The translations under genes and the position numbers were made by a program. Below the pieces are notes generated by a model. The model worked only from the letters and a program-made list of their open reading frames with translations, was not told the origin of the DNA and made no database searches. A DNA stretch of 64,000 bases from Photobacterium sp. CCB-ST2H9 (lineage in GTDB: Bacteria > Pseudomonadota > Gammaproteobacteria > Enterobacterales > Vibrionaceae), in NCBI RefSeq assembly GCF_023151555.2, contig NZ_CP100425.1, forward strand, positions 558,001-622,000, given 5' to 3'. Below are positions 1 to 10,304 of the stretch, piece by piece; the first letter of the stretch is position 1, and each line of letters opens with the position of its first letter.

Positions 1-181
1 ACTTGGAAGGCACTTCAATTTTTAACACATAACCCGCTTGAAAACCTCGCGAAGTCCTCAGGATACCGGCGTTGTCTGACGTTCTTACTGTGTAATTACA
101 TGATGAGAAATTTATAATAACAGCCTCGGAATTAGCAATGGCGAACTTCCGCACAGGTGTCTCTTGAGGGAAAGCAATGTA

Positions 182-2008
182 ATGAAAATCAGACATAAGT
201 TACTGGGGCTGGCGGGGTTAACTGTTGCTGCGATTTTTTTACTGATCGGGATCAACAGTTACAGTAATCAGCAGTTCGCAAAAATAGAAACTGCAAAAGG
301 GCAAATCGATAAGCTGGAAGTGACATTGCTGAACCTCAGACGCAATGAAAAAGATTTTCTGGCCCGTATGGACGTGAAATATCTCAAGACGTTTAACGGG
401 AATATCGACAAGTTTTCTCGTCAGCTGACATCGTTGAAAAATGACTTGGCTTCACTGTCGATTCAATTGCCGCAGGTCAATTCACTGCCCGGGCAGATGG
501 CAAGCTACCATCACGGGATGCAAGACCTGGTTGCCGGTTATCAGTCTCTGGGACTGAGCCTGTCTGAAGGGCTGTATCATGACCTGTATGAAAAAGGCGA
601 TGTTCTGATTACACAGGCATCGGACAGCCCGCTGTCACTGGAAGCTTATCAGGTTGTCCTGACGGCCAAGCTCTTTGCGACTACAGATGACAAAGCTTTG
701 CTTTCCGAATATCACCGCTATCAGGACGCATACGGCGATCAGTTAACGGCCGGACTGGGTCAGCTGTATCGTGATTTTCAACAGGCATTTGATCAGTTTG
801 TCGCTCAGAAAACCCGGGTGGGCCTGAGCCATAAAGAAGGCATGAGAGGTCAGATCCGTGATCAGTCACATCAGGTTGAAGCTGAGTTTGCACTGATGCA
901 GCAGAAACTGGATCAAGAGGCGGTTGCCGTCAATGCCATGATTACCCGGTTTACCTGGCTGGTGGTCATCGCGATCATTGCGACTGTGATCGTTCTTTCC
1001 TGGCGAATCAGTGTGTCCATCTTGCGTCCGGTTGAACGCCTCAGCGGTCTGATGAACCGTATTGCGACGCGCCATGACCTGACTTTGCATGCCGATACTT
1101 CGGGGAATGATGAGCTGGCGGAAATGGGGACACATTTTAACTATCTTCTGAATAGCCTGCGTCAGCTTGTGAGCGAAGTACAGTCAGCTGTATCTGAGCT
1201 GGGTGCCGCTTCTTCTCAGCTGCAAAAGCGAAGCCAGGAGGCTGAACATGCTCTGGCCGCCCAGCTGACAGACAGTGACTCGGTTGCTACAGCCAGTACG
1301 GAAATGCGCGCGACGATCGGGGATGTCGCCAGCAGTACTCAGCAGGCGGCTTCGCACACGGCCCGCAGTCATGATGAAGCGTCACGGGGACTGGCGGAAG
1401 TTGTGGAGACCCGTTCGCGTATTTATCAGCTGTCGTCAGGTCTGGCGCAAAGTACCGAGGAAGTGTCGAGCCTATCGGGCTTGTCTGACAATATCGGCTC
1501 TGTGGTCGATGTGATCAAAAATATCGCTGAGCAGACCAACCTGCTGGCACTGAATGCGGCGATTGAAGCAGCCCGTGCCGGTGAGCAGGGCAGAGGCTTT
1601 GCGGTAGTTGCGGATGAAGTTCGCTCTCTGGCGATGCGGACTCAGCAATCGACACAGGAAATCACGTCGATTATCAGCTCCCTGCAACAGCAGACCGAGC
1701 AGGTCGTGAGCCATATTGAACATTGTCGTTCGCTGGGTGAACAGAGCGTTGCGCAGGCCGACAGTGCGGAGACCAAAATCAACACTATTATTTCGGATAT
1801 GCAGCAAATCCTGGAGACCAGCACTCAGATTGCCGCTGCTGTGGAACAGCAAAGCTATGTGTCTGAGGACATTGGTGAGCGTGTGGTTTCAATTCGTGAT
1901 GTGACCAACAGTAATGTCACCATCGTGCAGGAAAATGTGCAGGCGGCGCAGTCGGTCTCGCAGCAGGCCAGTACGCTGGCCGAAGCCATCAAGGTCTTCA
2001 AAGTCTGA
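182..2008 (+). CDS. Methyl-accepting chemotaxis protein
   Basis: A membrane chemoreceptor that would signal through CheW/CheA to the flagellar motor. The 608-residue protein has a first membrane helix at about residues 5-25, a mostly helical periplasmic sensor of about 230 residues, a second helix at about 257-278, a HAMP linker, and a coiled-coil signalling domain with the conserved tip [19 protein letters not shown] near residue 447. The sensor carries [10 protein letters not shown], typical of helical bimodular (HBM-like) sensors; the ligand cannot be read from sequence. It ends in KVFKV, so there is no CheR-docking pentapeptide. ATG at 182 follows AGGGA; an in-frame TTG lies at 164. It appears to be transcribed alone and is closed by the terminator at 2032-2060. 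Confidence 0.93.
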   Translation: MKIRHKLLGLAGLTVAAIFLLIGINSYSNQQFAKIETAKGQIDKLEVTLLNLRRNEKDFLARMDVKYLKTFNGNIDKFSRQLTSLKNDLASLSIQLPQVNSLPGQMASYHHGMQDLVAGYQSLGLSLSEGLYHDLYEKGDVLITQASDSPLSLEAYQVVLTAKLFATTDDKALLSEYHRYQDAYGDQLTAGLGQLYRDFQQAFDQFVAQKTRVGLSHKEGMRGQIRDQSHQVEAEFALMQQKLDQEAVAVNAMITRFTWLVVIAIIATVIVLSWRISVSILRPVERLSGLMNRIATRHDLTLHADTSGNDELAEMGTHFNYLLNSLRQLVSEVQSAVSELGAASSQLQKRSQEAEHALAAQLTDSDSVATASTEMRATIGDVASSTQQAASHTARSHDEASRGLAEVVETRSRIYQLSSGLAQSTEEVSSLSGLSDNIGSVVDVIKNIAEQTNLLALNAAIEAARAGEQGRGFAVVADEVRSLAMRTQQSTQEITSIISSLQQQTEQVVSHIEHCRSLGEQSVAQADSAETKINTIISDMQQILETSTQIAAAVEQQSYVSEDIGERVVSIRDVTNSNVTIVQENVQAAQSVSQQASTLAEAIKVFKV

Positions 2009-2031
2009 GCTGATTAACTGTCAGATCTGAA

Positions 2032-2060
2032 ACGGGAGCCATGGCGGCTCCCGTTTTTTT
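2032..2060 (+). terminator. Rho-independent terminator after the chemoreceptor gene
   Basis: A nine-base-pair stem (ACGGGAGCC at 2032-2040 with GGCTCCCGT at 2046-2054), a five-base loop and a T run to 2060. It lies between two convergent genes, but the A run on its left is short, so it should work mainly on the plus strand. Confidence 0.85.
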
Positions 2061-2065
2061 ATCCG

Positions 2066-3685
2066 CTATTGGGTCTTGCGCGGATCCAGAATGGTTGGCG
2101 ACAGGGTCTCCAGCATTTCCGGGTAATCGAGTGTGTAGTGCAGGCCCCGGCTTTCTTTGCGTGCCAGGGCACAGTGGACCATCAGCTCAGCAACTTGCAC
2201 CAGATTCCGCAACTCCAGCAGGTTGTTTGAGACCCGGAAGTTACTGTAGTACTCGTCGATTTCCTGCTTCAGCAGCTGGATACGGCGCATGGCTCGCTCC
2301 AGACGCTTGGTCGTCCGCACGATTCCCACATAGTCCCACATAAAGAGACGCAACTCATGCCAGTTGTGCTGAATCACGACTTCTTCGTCGGAGTTGGAGA
2401 CTTTACTTTCGTCCCACAGCGGCAGTGAAGCAGGCAGGCTGACCTCATTCATATGCTCGCTGATATGGTTTGCGGCCGACCAGGCGTAGACCACACATTC
2501 CAGCAATGAGTTAGAAGCCATCCGGTTCGCACCGTGCAGACCGGTGTAGCTCACCTCACCAATGGCATACAAGCCGGTCAGATCTGTCTGGCCCTGTTTG
2601 TTCACCATCACACCGCCACAGGTATAGTGGGCTGCAGGTACGACAGGGATCGGATCGGTCGTGATGTCGATGCCGTAGGTCAGCAACTTTTCATAAATGG
2701 TCGGGAAGTGTTTGGTAACGAAATCAGCCGGTTTGTGACTGATATCCAGATACATACAGTCTGCACCCAGACGCTTCATCTCATAGTCGATGGCGCGGGC
2801 GACGACATCCCGGGGGGCCAGTTCCGCACGCTCGTCAAATTCCGGCATGAAACGGGAGCCGTCCGGGCGACGTAAGTAAGCACCTTCACCACGCAGTGCC
2901 TCCGTTAACAGGAAGTTGCGCGCCTCCGGATGGAACAGACAGGTTGGATGGAATTGGTTGAACTCTAGGTTAGCGACCCGGCAACCGGCCCGCCAGGCCA
3001 TGGCAATCCCGTCGCCGGAAGAAACGTCCGGGTTTGACGTATACTGATAAACCTTGGACGCTCCGCCAGTGGCCAGAACCACGAATTTTGCACGTACGGT
3101 TTCGACGGACTCGCGCTGGCGGTTCCAGATATAAGCACCGAGAACACGGTTTGGCTGTTCGGTCTGACCCAGCTTGTGGCTGGTGATTAAGTCCAGTGCG
3201 TTGTGGCGTTCAAGCACCTGAATGTTCGGGTGATTGTGGACGTTGTCCTGCAGCGACATCTGCATCGCCATACCGGTGGCATCGGCTGCATGCAGAATTC
3301 TTCGGTGACTGTGGCCGCCTTCGCGGGTCAGGTGGTAACGCGGTTGAGCATCCGTACTGTTATCTTCCTGATCAAACGGTACCCCGGCATCAATCAGCCA
3401 TTGCACGCAGTCGCGGGCATTTTCCGCAATGAAACGGACCACATCTTCATCGCATAAATGGGCACCGGCAATCTGAGTATCTTCAACATGAGAGTCCACA
3501 CTGTCCGTTTCATCAAAAACAGCAGCGATACCGCCTTGGGCATAGTAGGTTGAACCTTCGCTACGCGGGCCTTTACTCAGGACAAGCACTTGACACATCG
3601 GAGCAAGACGCAGTGCCAGAGACAGGCCTGCCGCGCCACTACCGATGACCAGGACATCGCAACTGTGTTCTCGGTTCTCTTTCAT
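2066..3685 (-). CDS. nadB: L-aspartate oxidase
   Basis: FAD enzyme that oxidises L-aspartate to iminoaspartate, the first step of de novo NAD synthesis, feeding NadA. The 539-residue protein matches the usual 540. It opens with the FAD-binding motif [15 protein letters not shown], has the succinate-dehydrogenase/fumarate-reductase-type flavoprotein core ([15 protein letters not shown]) and a helical C-terminal domain. The ATG at 3685 fits the family N-terminus; the frame stays open about 49 codons upstream but that stretch has no family resemblance. It is divergent from rpoE, as in E. coli and Vibrio. A weak -10-like TAATAT lies at 3722-3717 on its strand. No NadR-type operator was recognised. 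Confidence 0.96.
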   Translation of the reverse strand: MKENREHSCDVLVIGSGAAGLSLALRLAPMCQVLVLSKGPRSEGSTYYAQGGIAAVFDETDSVDSHVEDTQIAGAHLCDEDVVRFIAENARDCVQWLIDAGVPFDQEDNSTDAQPRYHLTREGGHSHRRILHAADATGMAMQMSLQDNVHNHPNIQVLERHNALDLITSHKLGQTEQPNRVLGAYIWNRQRESVETVRAKFVVLATGGASKVYQYTSNPDVSSGDGIAMAWRAGCRVANLEFNQFHPTCLFHPEARNFLLTEALRGEGAYLRRPDGSRFMPEFDERAELAPRDVVARAIDYEMKRLGADCMYLDISHKPADFVTKHFPTIYEKLLTYGIDITTDPIPVVPAAHYTCGGVMVNKQGQTDLTGLYAIGEVSYTGLHGANRMASNSLLECVVYAWSAANHISEHMNEVSLPASLPLWDESKVSNSDEEVVIQHNWHELRLFMWDYVGIVRTTKRLERAMRRIQLLKQEIDEYYSNFRVSNNLLELRNLVQVAELMVHCALARKESRGLHYTLDYPEMLETLSPTILDPRKTQ

Positions 3686-4014
3686 ATTGATCTCATATCC
3701 CTGTGGTAAGCTCGCTATATTATCAAAAAACCGTTTTGGTGGGACTTTTTTGATGGTGTGAGCATTGAGTTTGCATTTCTGTCGATCGCGGCTGTGCGGT
3801 TCAATTGTCAATAGATAGGCAGTTGCGCACAAACGGCTGAGTCAGTATGGTGTGCATGGAACTTTGCGCTTTTTTTGGGGTCTTTAGTTCTTTAGGCTTC
3901 TATGTCCATAGAATATAAGCGGTTCTGAAGTGAGGATGATCAATGGTGAAGCCATCTTTATTATTGCATTCAGAACAGGATGACCTTGTCACAGACAGAG
4001 GAGTACACGCTCGA
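3686..4014. other. nadB-rpoE divergent regulatory region
   Basis: This 329-base gap holds start signals for both divergent genes. On the plus strand there is a sigma-E-type promoter at 3858-3886, a possible sigma-70 -10 (TATAAG, 3914-3919) and an in-frame upstream ATG at 3943 with its own ribosome site. On the minus strand only a weak -10-like TAATAT precedes nadB. No separate gene is seen. Confidence 0.6.
3858..3886 (+). promoter_or_regulatory. Sigma-E promoter of rpoE (autoregulation)
   Basis: GGAACTT at 3858-3864, a 16-base spacer, then TCTTTA at 3881-3886. This fits the sigma-E consensus GGAACTT-N15/16-TCTRA except in the last -10 bases. Its place about 130 bases before rpoE matches the known autoregulated rpoE promoter of enterics, so RpoE probably drives its own operon. 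Confidence 0.75.
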
Positions 4015-4593
4015 ATGAGCGAGCCGTTAACTGACCAGGTACTGATAGAGCGAGTACAACGAGGGGACAAACAAGCCTTTAATCTGCTGGTCGTGAAATA
4101 CCAGAATAAGGTTTGTAATCTGATTGCCCGTTATGTCGGTAACTCCGGTGATGTGCCGGATGTAGCGCAGGAAGCTTTTATTAAGGCTTACCGCGCGCTG
4201 CCGTCTTTTCGTGGGGAAAGCGCGTTTTATACCTGGCTTTATCGTATTGCTGTCAACACAGCAAAAAATCATTTAGTCGCTCAGGGGCGACGTCCGCCAG
4301 CCACCGATGTGGACGCGGAGGAGGCCGAATATTATGAAAATGGCGGTGCTCTGAAAGAAATTTCGAACCCTGAGAACCAAATGTTGTCAGATGAATTGAA
4401 GCGGGTGGTATTCAGTACCATAGAAAGCCTCCCGGATGATTTGAAGACCGCAATTACGCTTCGTGAACTTGAGGGATTGAGTTACGAGGAAATTGCAGAA
4501 GTCATGGGCTGTCCGGTCGGTACGGTACGTTCTCGTATTTTCCGGGCTCGGGAGGCGGTCGAAAAACGGATCACCCCCCTGATGCAGCGCTAA
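4015..4593 (+). CDS. rpoE: RNA polymerase sigma-E factor
   Basis: Extracytoplasmic-function sigma factor for the outer-membrane and periplasmic stress response, held inactive by RseA. The 192 residues start MSEPLTDQVLIERVQRGD, nearly as E. coli RpoE. Region 2 has GDVPDVAQEAFIKAYRALPSF and FYTWLYRIAVNTAKN; region 4 has LRELEGLSYEEIAEVMGCPV and GTVRSRIFRAREAV. The ATG at 4015 fits the family and follows AGAGGAG (3997-4003). The frame is open upstream to an ATG at 3943 that also has a good ribosome site, which would add 24 residues. First gene of rpoE-rseA-rseB-rseC. Confidence 0.97.
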   Translation: MSEPLTDQVLIERVQRGDKQAFNLLVVKYQNKVCNLIARYVGNSGDVPDVAQEAFIKAYRALPSFRGESAFYTWLYRIAVNTAKNHLVAQGRRPPATDVDAEEAEYYENGGALKEISNPENQMLSDELKRVVFSTIESLPDDLKTAITLRELEGLSYEEIAEVMGCPVGTVRSRIFRAREAVEKRITPLMQR

Positions 4594-4617
4594 TATTTGG
4601 GCCAAACGGTGACAAAG

Positions 4618-5265
4618 ATGGCTGATAAAGAAAAAATTTCGGCTTTGCTTGATGGTGAAGATGTCGATCAGAGTGTGATTAACCAGCTTCTGGTCGATGA
4701 CGCCGCAAAGCAAAGCTGGCAGGCTTATCATTTGATGAGCGATGTTTTGCATGGTGAAGCGCCGGGACAACCGCGATGGGATATCGCCGGTCAGGTGTCG
4801 ATGGCACTGGAAGACGAACCTGCGCACAGCCTGTCAGGCAATCATGCTGTAACGACAGGTCATGACAATGTGGTTCAGATGCCACAGACTGAGCAGCCTC
4901 GTCCTCAGCAGGCTCGGCGTTCCATGCCAGCCTGGCTGATGCAGTTTGGTCAGGTTGCTGTCGCAGCCAGCGTCTCATTGGCAGTGATTATCGGCGTACA
5001 ACAATATAACGGTGGTGAAGAAGCATCATTAGCCAGTGGGGCAAATAATGATGTACCTGTTCTTCAGACCATTCCTTTTGCCGGAACTGCTGAACCTGTG
5101 AGCCTGACCCGTGATTCTGTTCGCCCTCACTCTGAGTCGCCAAGCGAAGCACAACTGATGGAGCAACGCCGGCGTATCAACGCAATGTTGCAGGATTATG
5201 AGTTGCAGCTGCGCCTGAATGCAGAAGACGGCAGTCTGGATAAAACTCTGTTGGAATCACACTGA
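4618..5265 (+). CDS. rseA: Anti-sigma-E factor RseA
   Basis: Inner-membrane anti-sigma factor. Its cytoplasmic N-terminus binds RpoE; stress-triggered cleavage by DegS and RseP frees the sigma factor. The 215 residues begin MADKEKISALLDGEDVD. One membrane helix lies at about 108-127 (VAVAASVSLAVIIGVQQY). The periplasmic tail has PVSL and QRRRINAMLQDYELQLRL, as in E. coli. ATG 4618 fits the family; in-frame GTG 4609 and TTG 4597 are alternatives, and none has a strong ribosome site. The close spacing after rpoE suggests translational coupling. Confidence 0.95.
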   Translation: MADKEKISALLDGEDVDQSVINQLLVDDAAKQSWQAYHLMSDVLHGEAPGQPRWDIAGQVSMALEDEPAHSLSGNHAVTTGHDNVVQMPQTEQPRPQQARRSMPAWLMQFGQVAVAASVSLAVIIGVQQYNGGEEASLASGANNDVPVLQTIPFAGTAEPVSLTRDSVRPHSESPSEAQLMEQRRRINAMLQDYELQLRLNAEDGSLDKTLLESH

Positions 5266-5279
5266 TTCGTGGCGGTGAT

Positions 5280-6251
5280 ATGAAAAAATTTCTGGTCGGT
5301 GTAATGACACTGGTCAGCCTGGCAATGCCTTGGCAAGCCTCTGCGGAAGAAGACACAACCACTTCTGCAGAGGCTTTGTTGCATCAAATGGATAAGGCCA
5401 CCAGGCAATTGAGTTATGAGGTGTCTTACATCCTCATCAAGAAAAACAGTATTGAGCCGTTACGCTACCGCCATGCGATAGAAGACGGTCAGACTTATGC
5501 ACATCTGGTTTATCTCAGTGGTCCGCCGCGGGAAGTGATTCAGCGGGGGGAGGAAGTCAGCTATTTCGAGCCTGGTCTGGATCCGTTTACGATCAACAGT
5601 AACCGTATGGTGGCCCCTTTGCCGCCGATCATGCGGAGTAATGTTGCAGAACTGGCGCAATATTACGATTTCATTCCGATGGGACGCTCCCGCGAGGCCG
5701 GAACGGCCTGCGATGTGGTGCGCATTGCTCCAAAAGACGGCGCCCGTTACTCCTATCTGTTGTGGATGGATACTCACTCACATCTGGTGCTGAGGGCAGA
5801 TTTGCTCGATCGCGACGGGGAACCGCTGGAGCAGTATCGGGCGGTCTCGTATGTCGTCAATGATAAAGTGGCGGATGTGCTGGAAAGTCTGAAGTCGGTG
5901 AAACTGCCTGAAGTTGTTCAGTTGCCGCCCCAGCCTCAGGTTCAGTTGTCCTGGCAGGTGACCTGGCTGCCACAGGGGTTTGAGAGTATTGCGCATAACC
6001 GGCACCGGCTGATGCTGACAGAGCGTCCGGTGGAAAGTCAGATGTATACCGACGGGTTGTTCAGCTTTTCAATTTACGTTTCCGCAGCGGACGGGTTCAG
6101 TGTGCGGGAACAACTGGTTCGCCAGGGCCGCCGCACGCTGCACAGCCAGCTGCTGAAAGATAAAGAAGTGACTGTGGTCGGGGATATTCCGCCTGCGACC
6201 GCCAGACGGGTTGCTGAGTCAGTAACCTTTGATGGAGCCGGAAAACCATGA
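5280..6251 (+). CDS. rseB: Sigma-E regulator RseB (MucB)
   Basis: Periplasmic protein that binds the periplasmic domain of RseA and shields it from DegS; off-pathway lipopolysaccharide relieves this in E. coli. The 323-residue protein has a signal peptide with a likely cut after ASA at about residue 22. A lipoprotein-carrier-like N-terminal domain (YILIKKNSIEPLRYRH) is followed by a smaller C-terminal domain. E. coli RseB has 318 residues. It starts 14 bases after rseA and its end overlaps the rseC start (ATGA). Confidence 0.95.
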   Translation: MKKFLVGVMTLVSLAMPWQASAEEDTTTSAEALLHQMDKATRQLSYEVSYILIKKNSIEPLRYRHAIEDGQTYAHLVYLSGPPREVIQRGEEVSYFEPGLDPFTINSNRMVAPLPPIMRSNVAELAQYYDFIPMGRSREAGTACDVVRIAPKDGARYSYLLWMDTHSHLVLRADLLDRDGEPLEQYRAVSYVVNDKVADVLESLKSVKLPEVVQLPPQPQVQLSWQVTWLPQGFESIAHNRHRLMLTERPVESQMYTDGLFSFSIYVSAADGFSVREQLVRQGRRTLHSQLLKDKEVTVVGDIPPATARRVAESVTFDGAGKP

Positions 6252-6760
6252 TGCATTCACTGGCGACGGTCGTCGCCGTTGCACGGAACCAGATTACGGT
6301 GAGTTGCCAGCAACAAACCAGTTGTGGTTCCTGTGCCTCGCAGAATAGTTGCGGGACGGGAGTCATCAGCAAGGTGCTGCCCGGGCGGCAGCATCAGCTG
6401 ACTCTGTCGACAAGAAATATTGATGAACCGATTGAAGTCGGGCAGCTGGTTGAAATCGGTCTGTCTGAGCGCAGTGTACTGCAGTCGGCGCTTTTGGTGT
6501 ACGTTTTGCCGCTGGTGTGTATGCTGCTCGGGACCTTACTGGGTCAATGGTGGTTTGTTGAGCTGGCCGGTGGCGGTGAAGGCGGTGTGATTGCCTGTGC
6601 ACTGCTGGGCGGTGCGCTGGGGTTGCTGCTGGCCCGTCGTCGCGCGTCCGGCTTGTCCTCTCAGGGGGAATACCAGCCCAGCCTGATCCGGGTTCTTGGT
6701 CAGCCCGTTGCGGACGGCCTGTCAACAAATGCGTTATCGAAAGATAGCAGCAGCCGTTGA
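6248..6760 (+). CDS. rseC: SoxR-reducing/sigma-E modulator RseC
   Basis: Inner-membrane protein of the RseC/MucC family. In E. coli it modestly affects sigma-E activity and, with the Rsx proteins, reduction of SoxR. The 170 residues have a cysteine cluster at Cys20, Cys26, Cys29 and Cys35, probably a metal or Fe-S site, then two membrane helices at about 76-98 and 103-125. Its ATG overlaps the rseB stop in ATGATG, so translation is probably coupled. Last gene of the sigma-E operon. Confidence 0.93.
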   Translation: MMHSLATVVAVARNQITVSCQQQTSCGSCASQNSCGTGVISKVLPGRQHQLTLSTRNIDEPIEVGQLVEIGLSERSVLQSALLVYVLPLVCMLLGTLLGQWWFVELAGGGEGGVIACALLGGALGLLLARRRASGLSSQGEYQPSLIRVLGQPVADGLSTNALSKDSSSR

Positions 6761-6833
6761 AATTCGGTAGAATCTGCCAACTTGATCTTAGGATCCCATT
6801 CATTTTTTAATCACGAGTTAGTCACGCCAATTC

Positions 6834-8630
6834 ATGAAGCACATTCGTAACTTTTCGATTATTGCACATATCGACCATGGTAAGTCGACGTTATCTGACC
6901 GCCTGATTCAAGTCTGCGGTGGCCTTTCCGATCGTGAAATGGCTGCGCAAGTGCTTGATTCAATGGATCTGGAACGTGAACGTGGTATCACCATCAAGGC
7001 CCAGAGCGTGACGCTCAACTATACGGCAAAAGATGGCGAAACCTATCAGCTGAACTTTATCGACACCCCGGGGCACGTGGACTTTTCCTATGAAGTTTCC
7101 CGCTCGCTGGCGGCCTGTGAAGGCGCGCTGCTGGTAGTCGATGCCGGTCAGGGGGTTGAAGCCCAGACGCTGGCCAACTGTTATACAGCGATCGAGATGG
7201 ATCTGGAAGTTGTGCCGATCCTGAACAAAATCGATCTGCCTGCCGCTGACCCAGAGCGTGTCGCGGAAGAAATTGAAGAAATCGTGGGTATCGACGCACT
7301 GGAAGCGACCCGCTGTTCAGCCAAAACCGGTTTGGGTGTTGAAGATGTTCTGGAGAACATCGTGCGTTCAATTCCGGCGCCAGAAGGTGATCCGGATGCG
7401 CCGCCACAGGCACTGATCATCGACTCCTGGTTTGATAACTATCTGGGTGTTGTTTCTCTGGTCCGTATTAAGAATGGTTCCCTGAAGAAAAACGACAAGA
7501 TTAAGGTGATGAGTACCGGTCAGAGCTGGAATATTGATCGTATCGGTATCTTTACGCCAAAACAGGTTGATACAGACATCCTGAGAACCGGTGAAGTGGG
7601 CTGGGTTGTTTGCGGTATTAAAGACATCCTCGGTGCGCCGGTGGGTGATACCCTGACGCTGGCGAAAAACGGCTGTGACAAACCACTACCGGGCTTTAAG
7701 AAGGTGAAACCTCAGGTTTATGCAGGTCTGTTCCCGGTTTCATCTGATGAATATGAAAACTTCCGTGATGCGTTGGGCAAGCTGAGCCTGAACGATGCGT
7801 CACTGTTTTACGAGCCGGAAAATTCAGCCGCACTGGGCTTTGGCTTCCGTTGTGGTTTCCTTGGCATGCTGCATATGGAAATCATTCAGGAGCGCCTGGA
7901 GCGTGAGTATGATCTGGATCTGATCACGACTGCACCGACTGTGGTGTATGAAGTGAAGAAGAGCAACGGTGAATTATTCTATGTTGACAGCCCGGCGAAA
8001 CTGCCGCCAATCAATGAGATTGAAGTGATTGGTGAGCCGATTGCCCGCTGTAACATTCTGGTACCAAGTGAATATCTGGGTAACGTGATCACATTGTGTG
8101 TGGAAAAACGCGGTACGCAGGTTGACATGGTTTACCACGGAAATCAGGTTGCGCTGACATACGATATCCCGATGTCTGAAGTGGTTCTGGATTTCTTCGA
8201 CCGTCTGAAGTCGACTTCCCGCGGCTATGCGTCGCTGGATTATGGCTTCCAGCGCTATGAAGAATCGGACATGGTTCGCGTAGATATTCTTCTGAATGGT
8301 GATCGTGTTGATGCCTTGGCTATTATTACCCATAAGGATCATGCACAGTCCCGTGGCCGTGATCTGGTTGAGAAGATGAGAGAGTTCATTCCTCGCCAGA
8401 TGTTCGATATCGCAATTCAGGCGGCTATTGGTAACCACATCATTGCCCGTTCGACGGTCAAACAGTTACGTAAAAACGTGATTGCCAAGTGCTACGGTGG
8501 TGATGTGAGCCGTAAGAAAAAGCTGCTGCAGAAGCAGAAAGAAGGTAAGAAGCGGATGAAGCAGATCGGTAACGTCGAACTGCCGCAGGAAGCCTTCCTC
8601 GCCATTCTGCATGTAGGCAAAGACAAATAA
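6834..8630 (+). CDS. lepA: Elongation factor 4 (LepA)
   Basis: Ribosome-bound GTPase of the translation-factor family, thought to act in initiation or ribosome assembly. The 598 residues match E. coli (599). The GTPase domain has AHIDHGKST (P-loop), DTPGHVDF (G3) and NKIDLP (G4). The C-terminal domain special to LepA ends in [19 protein letters not shown]. The start [17 protein letters not shown] is family-typical. It begins the lepA-lepB-rnc-era-recO-pdxJ-acpS run; TAGAAT at about 6768 could be a -10, without a clear -35. Confidence 0.98.
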   Translation: MKHIRNFSIIAHIDHGKSTLSDRLIQVCGGLSDREMAAQVLDSMDLERERGITIKAQSVTLNYTAKDGETYQLNFIDTPGHVDFSYEVSRSLAACEGALLVVDAGQGVEAQTLANCYTAIEMDLEVVPILNKIDLPAADPERVAEEIEEIVGIDALEATRCSAKTGLGVEDVLENIVRSIPAPEGDPDAPPQALIIDSWFDNYLGVVSLVRIKNGSLKKNDKIKVMSTGQSWNIDRIGIFTPKQVDTDILRTGEVGWVVCGIKDILGAPVGDTLTLAKNGCDKPLPGFKKVKPQVYAGLFPVSSDEYENFRDALGKLSLNDASLFYEPENSAALGFGFRCGFLGMLHMEIIQERLEREYDLDLITTAPTVVYEVKKSNGELFYVDSPAKLPPINEIEVIGEPIARCNILVPSEYLGNVITLCVEKRGTQVDMVYHGNQVALTYDIPMSEVVLDFFDRLKSTSRGYASLDYGFQRYEESDMVRVDILLNGDRVDALAIITHKDHAQSRGRDLVEKMREFIPRQMFDIAIQAAIGNHIIARSTVKQLRKNVIAKCYGGDVSRKKKLLQKQKEGKKRMKQIGNVELPQEAFLAILHVGKDK

Positions 8631-8642
8631 ATTGAGTTCGCC

Positions 8643-8666
8643 TTCCGCCGCAGTTTTGCGGCGGAA
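8643..8666 (+). other. Strong hairpin without T run between lepA and lepB
   Basis: A perfect ten-base-pair inverted repeat (TTCCGCCGCA, loop GTTT, TGCGGCGGAA) 12 bases after the lepA stop. No T run follows, so it is not a standard terminator. It may stabilise or be a processing site in the mRNA that also codes for RNase III. Confidence 0.6.
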
Positions 8667-8713
8667 TGGCTAGAAATACATGAAAAAATCATCATAGGGA
8701 CATAGGAACAGCA

Positions 8714-9619
8714 ATGGCTAATCTGTTTTCGTTAATCCTGGTGCTGGCGACCCTGTTTACCGGGATCATCTGGGCACTGGATCGGTTTATCTGGGCACCC
8801 AAGCGTCAGCTTAAAATTGATGCTGCCGCTGCAAATGCAGGTGGTCAGGTAGATGCAAAAACACTGGAGTCGGTTGCACCACAGCCGAGCTGGGTTGAAT
8901 CAAGCAGCTCAATGTTCCCTGTGATTGCCATTATCATGGTTTTTCGCTCATTTATTTATGAGCCGTTCCAGATCCCATCCGGATCGATGATGCCAACCCT
9001 GCTGGTGGGTGATTTCATTCTGGTTGAAAAGTTTGCCTATGGCCTGCGTGATCCGGTTTTCCGTCACAAGATGGTAGAAACCGGTGAGCCGGAACGTGGG
9101 GATATTGTGGTTTTCAAATATCCGCCGCAACCGAGCGTAGATTACATTAAGCGCGTCGTAGGACTGCCAGGTGATACCGTGCGGTACAGTTACAACAAGC
9201 AGATTTGTATCGTGCCTCAGGGCGGCACTGAGTGTAAGCCAGTCCTGATGACCCATATGCAGGACAGTGATTTTGTTCAGGGCAGAACGCGCCTGATTCA
9301 GTTCACAGAACAGCTGGGTGAAGTGCAGCATAACATTCTCATCCATCCGCTGGAGCCGAATCAGACGCTGAAATATCAATATCACTCAGCGTCAGACATG
9401 GCGGAGTGGGTTGTACCGGAAGGTCAATACTTTGTGATGGGTGACAACCGTGACAACAGCGCTGACAGTCGTTACTGGGGCTTCGTGCCGGAAGCAAACC
9501 TGGTGGGCAAGGCGGTCGGGATCTGGATCAGCTTTGAATTTGAACGAAGTGCCGAGAGCGTACTTCCATCTTGGATTCCTACCGGTGTGCGATTCAATCG
9601 CATCGGTGGCATAAACTGA
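8714..9619 (+). CDS. lepB: Signal peptidase I
   Basis: Membrane serine protease that removes signal peptides from exported proteins with a Ser-Lys dyad. The 301 residues have an N-terminal membrane helix at about 3-22, a second at about 66-80, then a periplasmic catalytic domain. The catalytic serine is Ser91 (PSGSMMPTL) and the general base Lys146 ([12 protein letters not shown]). [14 protein letters not shown] forms the conserved box E. Residue numbers of the dyad are the same as in E. coli. It stands between lepA and rnc, as in most gamma-proteobacteria. Confidence 0.97.
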   Translation: MANLFSLILVLATLFTGIIWALDRFIWAPKRQLKIDAAAANAGGQVDAKTLESVAPQPSWVESSSSMFPVIAIIMVFRSFIYEPFQIPSGSMMPTLLVGDFILVEKFAYGLRDPVFRHKMVETGEPERGDIVVFKYPPQPSVDYIKRVVGLPGDTVRYSYNKQICIVPQGGTECKPVLMTHMQDSDFVQGRTRLIQFTEQLGEVQHNILIHPLEPNQTLKYQYHSASDMAEWVVPEGQYFVMGDNRDNSADSRYWGFVPEANLVGKAVGIWISFEFERSAESVLPSWIPTGVRFNRIGGIN

Positions 9620-9629
9620 TCGGGAAAAA

Positions 9630-10304
9630 ATGACATCTCCTGTAGAAAGACTCCAGCGAAAGCTGGGACACGAATTTAATAACAGCGAATTACTGACGCT
9701 GGCGCTGACGCACCGCAGCGCGAACGGGACACACAACGAACGTCTGGAATTTCTGGGCGATTCTATTTTGAGTTTTGTGATTGCCGATGATTTGTATCAC
9801 CGCTTCCCGAAAGTGGATGAAGGTGATATGAGCCGGATGCGTGCCACGCTGGTACGCGGCAAAACCCTGGCTGAACTGGGCCGGGAGTTTGAACTGGGTG
9901 ATTACCTGTTGCTGGGACCGGGTGAACTGAAAAGTGGCGGCTATCGCCGTGATTCGATTCTGGCCGACTGTGTGGAAGCTATCATTGGCGCTATTTATCT
10001 CGACAGTGATATTGAGCATGTCCGCAGCATCGTCCTGAGCTGGTATCAGAGCCGTCTCGAAACCATTAAGCCCGGGATTAACCAGAAAGACCCGAAAACC
10101 CGCCTACAGGAATGCCTGCAGGGACGACGTTTGCCGTTGCCTGCGTATACTGTAACTAAGGTGCAGGGTGAAGCACATAATCAGGAATTCACTGTGCAGT
10201 GCGAGGTCACGGGGCTGGATAAACCTGTGATTGGAAAAGGCGGTAGCCGGCGCAAGGCTGAGCAGGCTGCAGCAGAACTGGCATTGAAGCAGTTAGAATC
10301 ATGA
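9630..10304 (+). CDS. rnc: Ribonuclease III
   Basis: Double-strand-specific endoribonuclease that processes rRNA precursors and many mRNAs. The 224 residues (226 in E. coli) have the signature [12 protein letters not shown] with Glu40 and Asp44, the second acidic pair Asp113 and Glu116 ([14 protein letters not shown]), and a C-terminal double-stranded-RNA-binding domain ([20 protein letters not shown]). It starts 10 bases after lepB and its stop overlaps the era ATG (ATGA). RNase III trims its own leader in E. coli; the only strong hairpin here is upstream of lepB. Confidence 0.97.
   Translation: MTSPVERLQRKLGHEFNNSELLTLALTHRSANGTHNERLEFLGDSILSFVIADDLYHRFPKVDEGDMSRMRATLVRGKTLAELGREFELGDYLLLGPGELKSGGYRRDSILADCVEAIIGAIYLDSDIEHVRSIVLSWYQSRLETIKPGINQKDPKTRLQECLQGRRLPLPAYTVTKVQGEAHNQEFTVQCEVTGLDKPVIGKGGSRRKAEQAAAELALKQLES

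Noticed and set aside
1..163. Possible promoter of the chemoreceptor gene (TTGTCT near 73, TAATTA, TAATAA near 115)
   Set aside because: No pair has good spacing and no flagellar sigma-28 pattern was found, so I did not list a promoter.
3686..3832. N-terminal extension of NadB (49 residues)
   Set aside because: The family starts shortly before the FAD motif; the extension covers the promoter region shared with rpoE.
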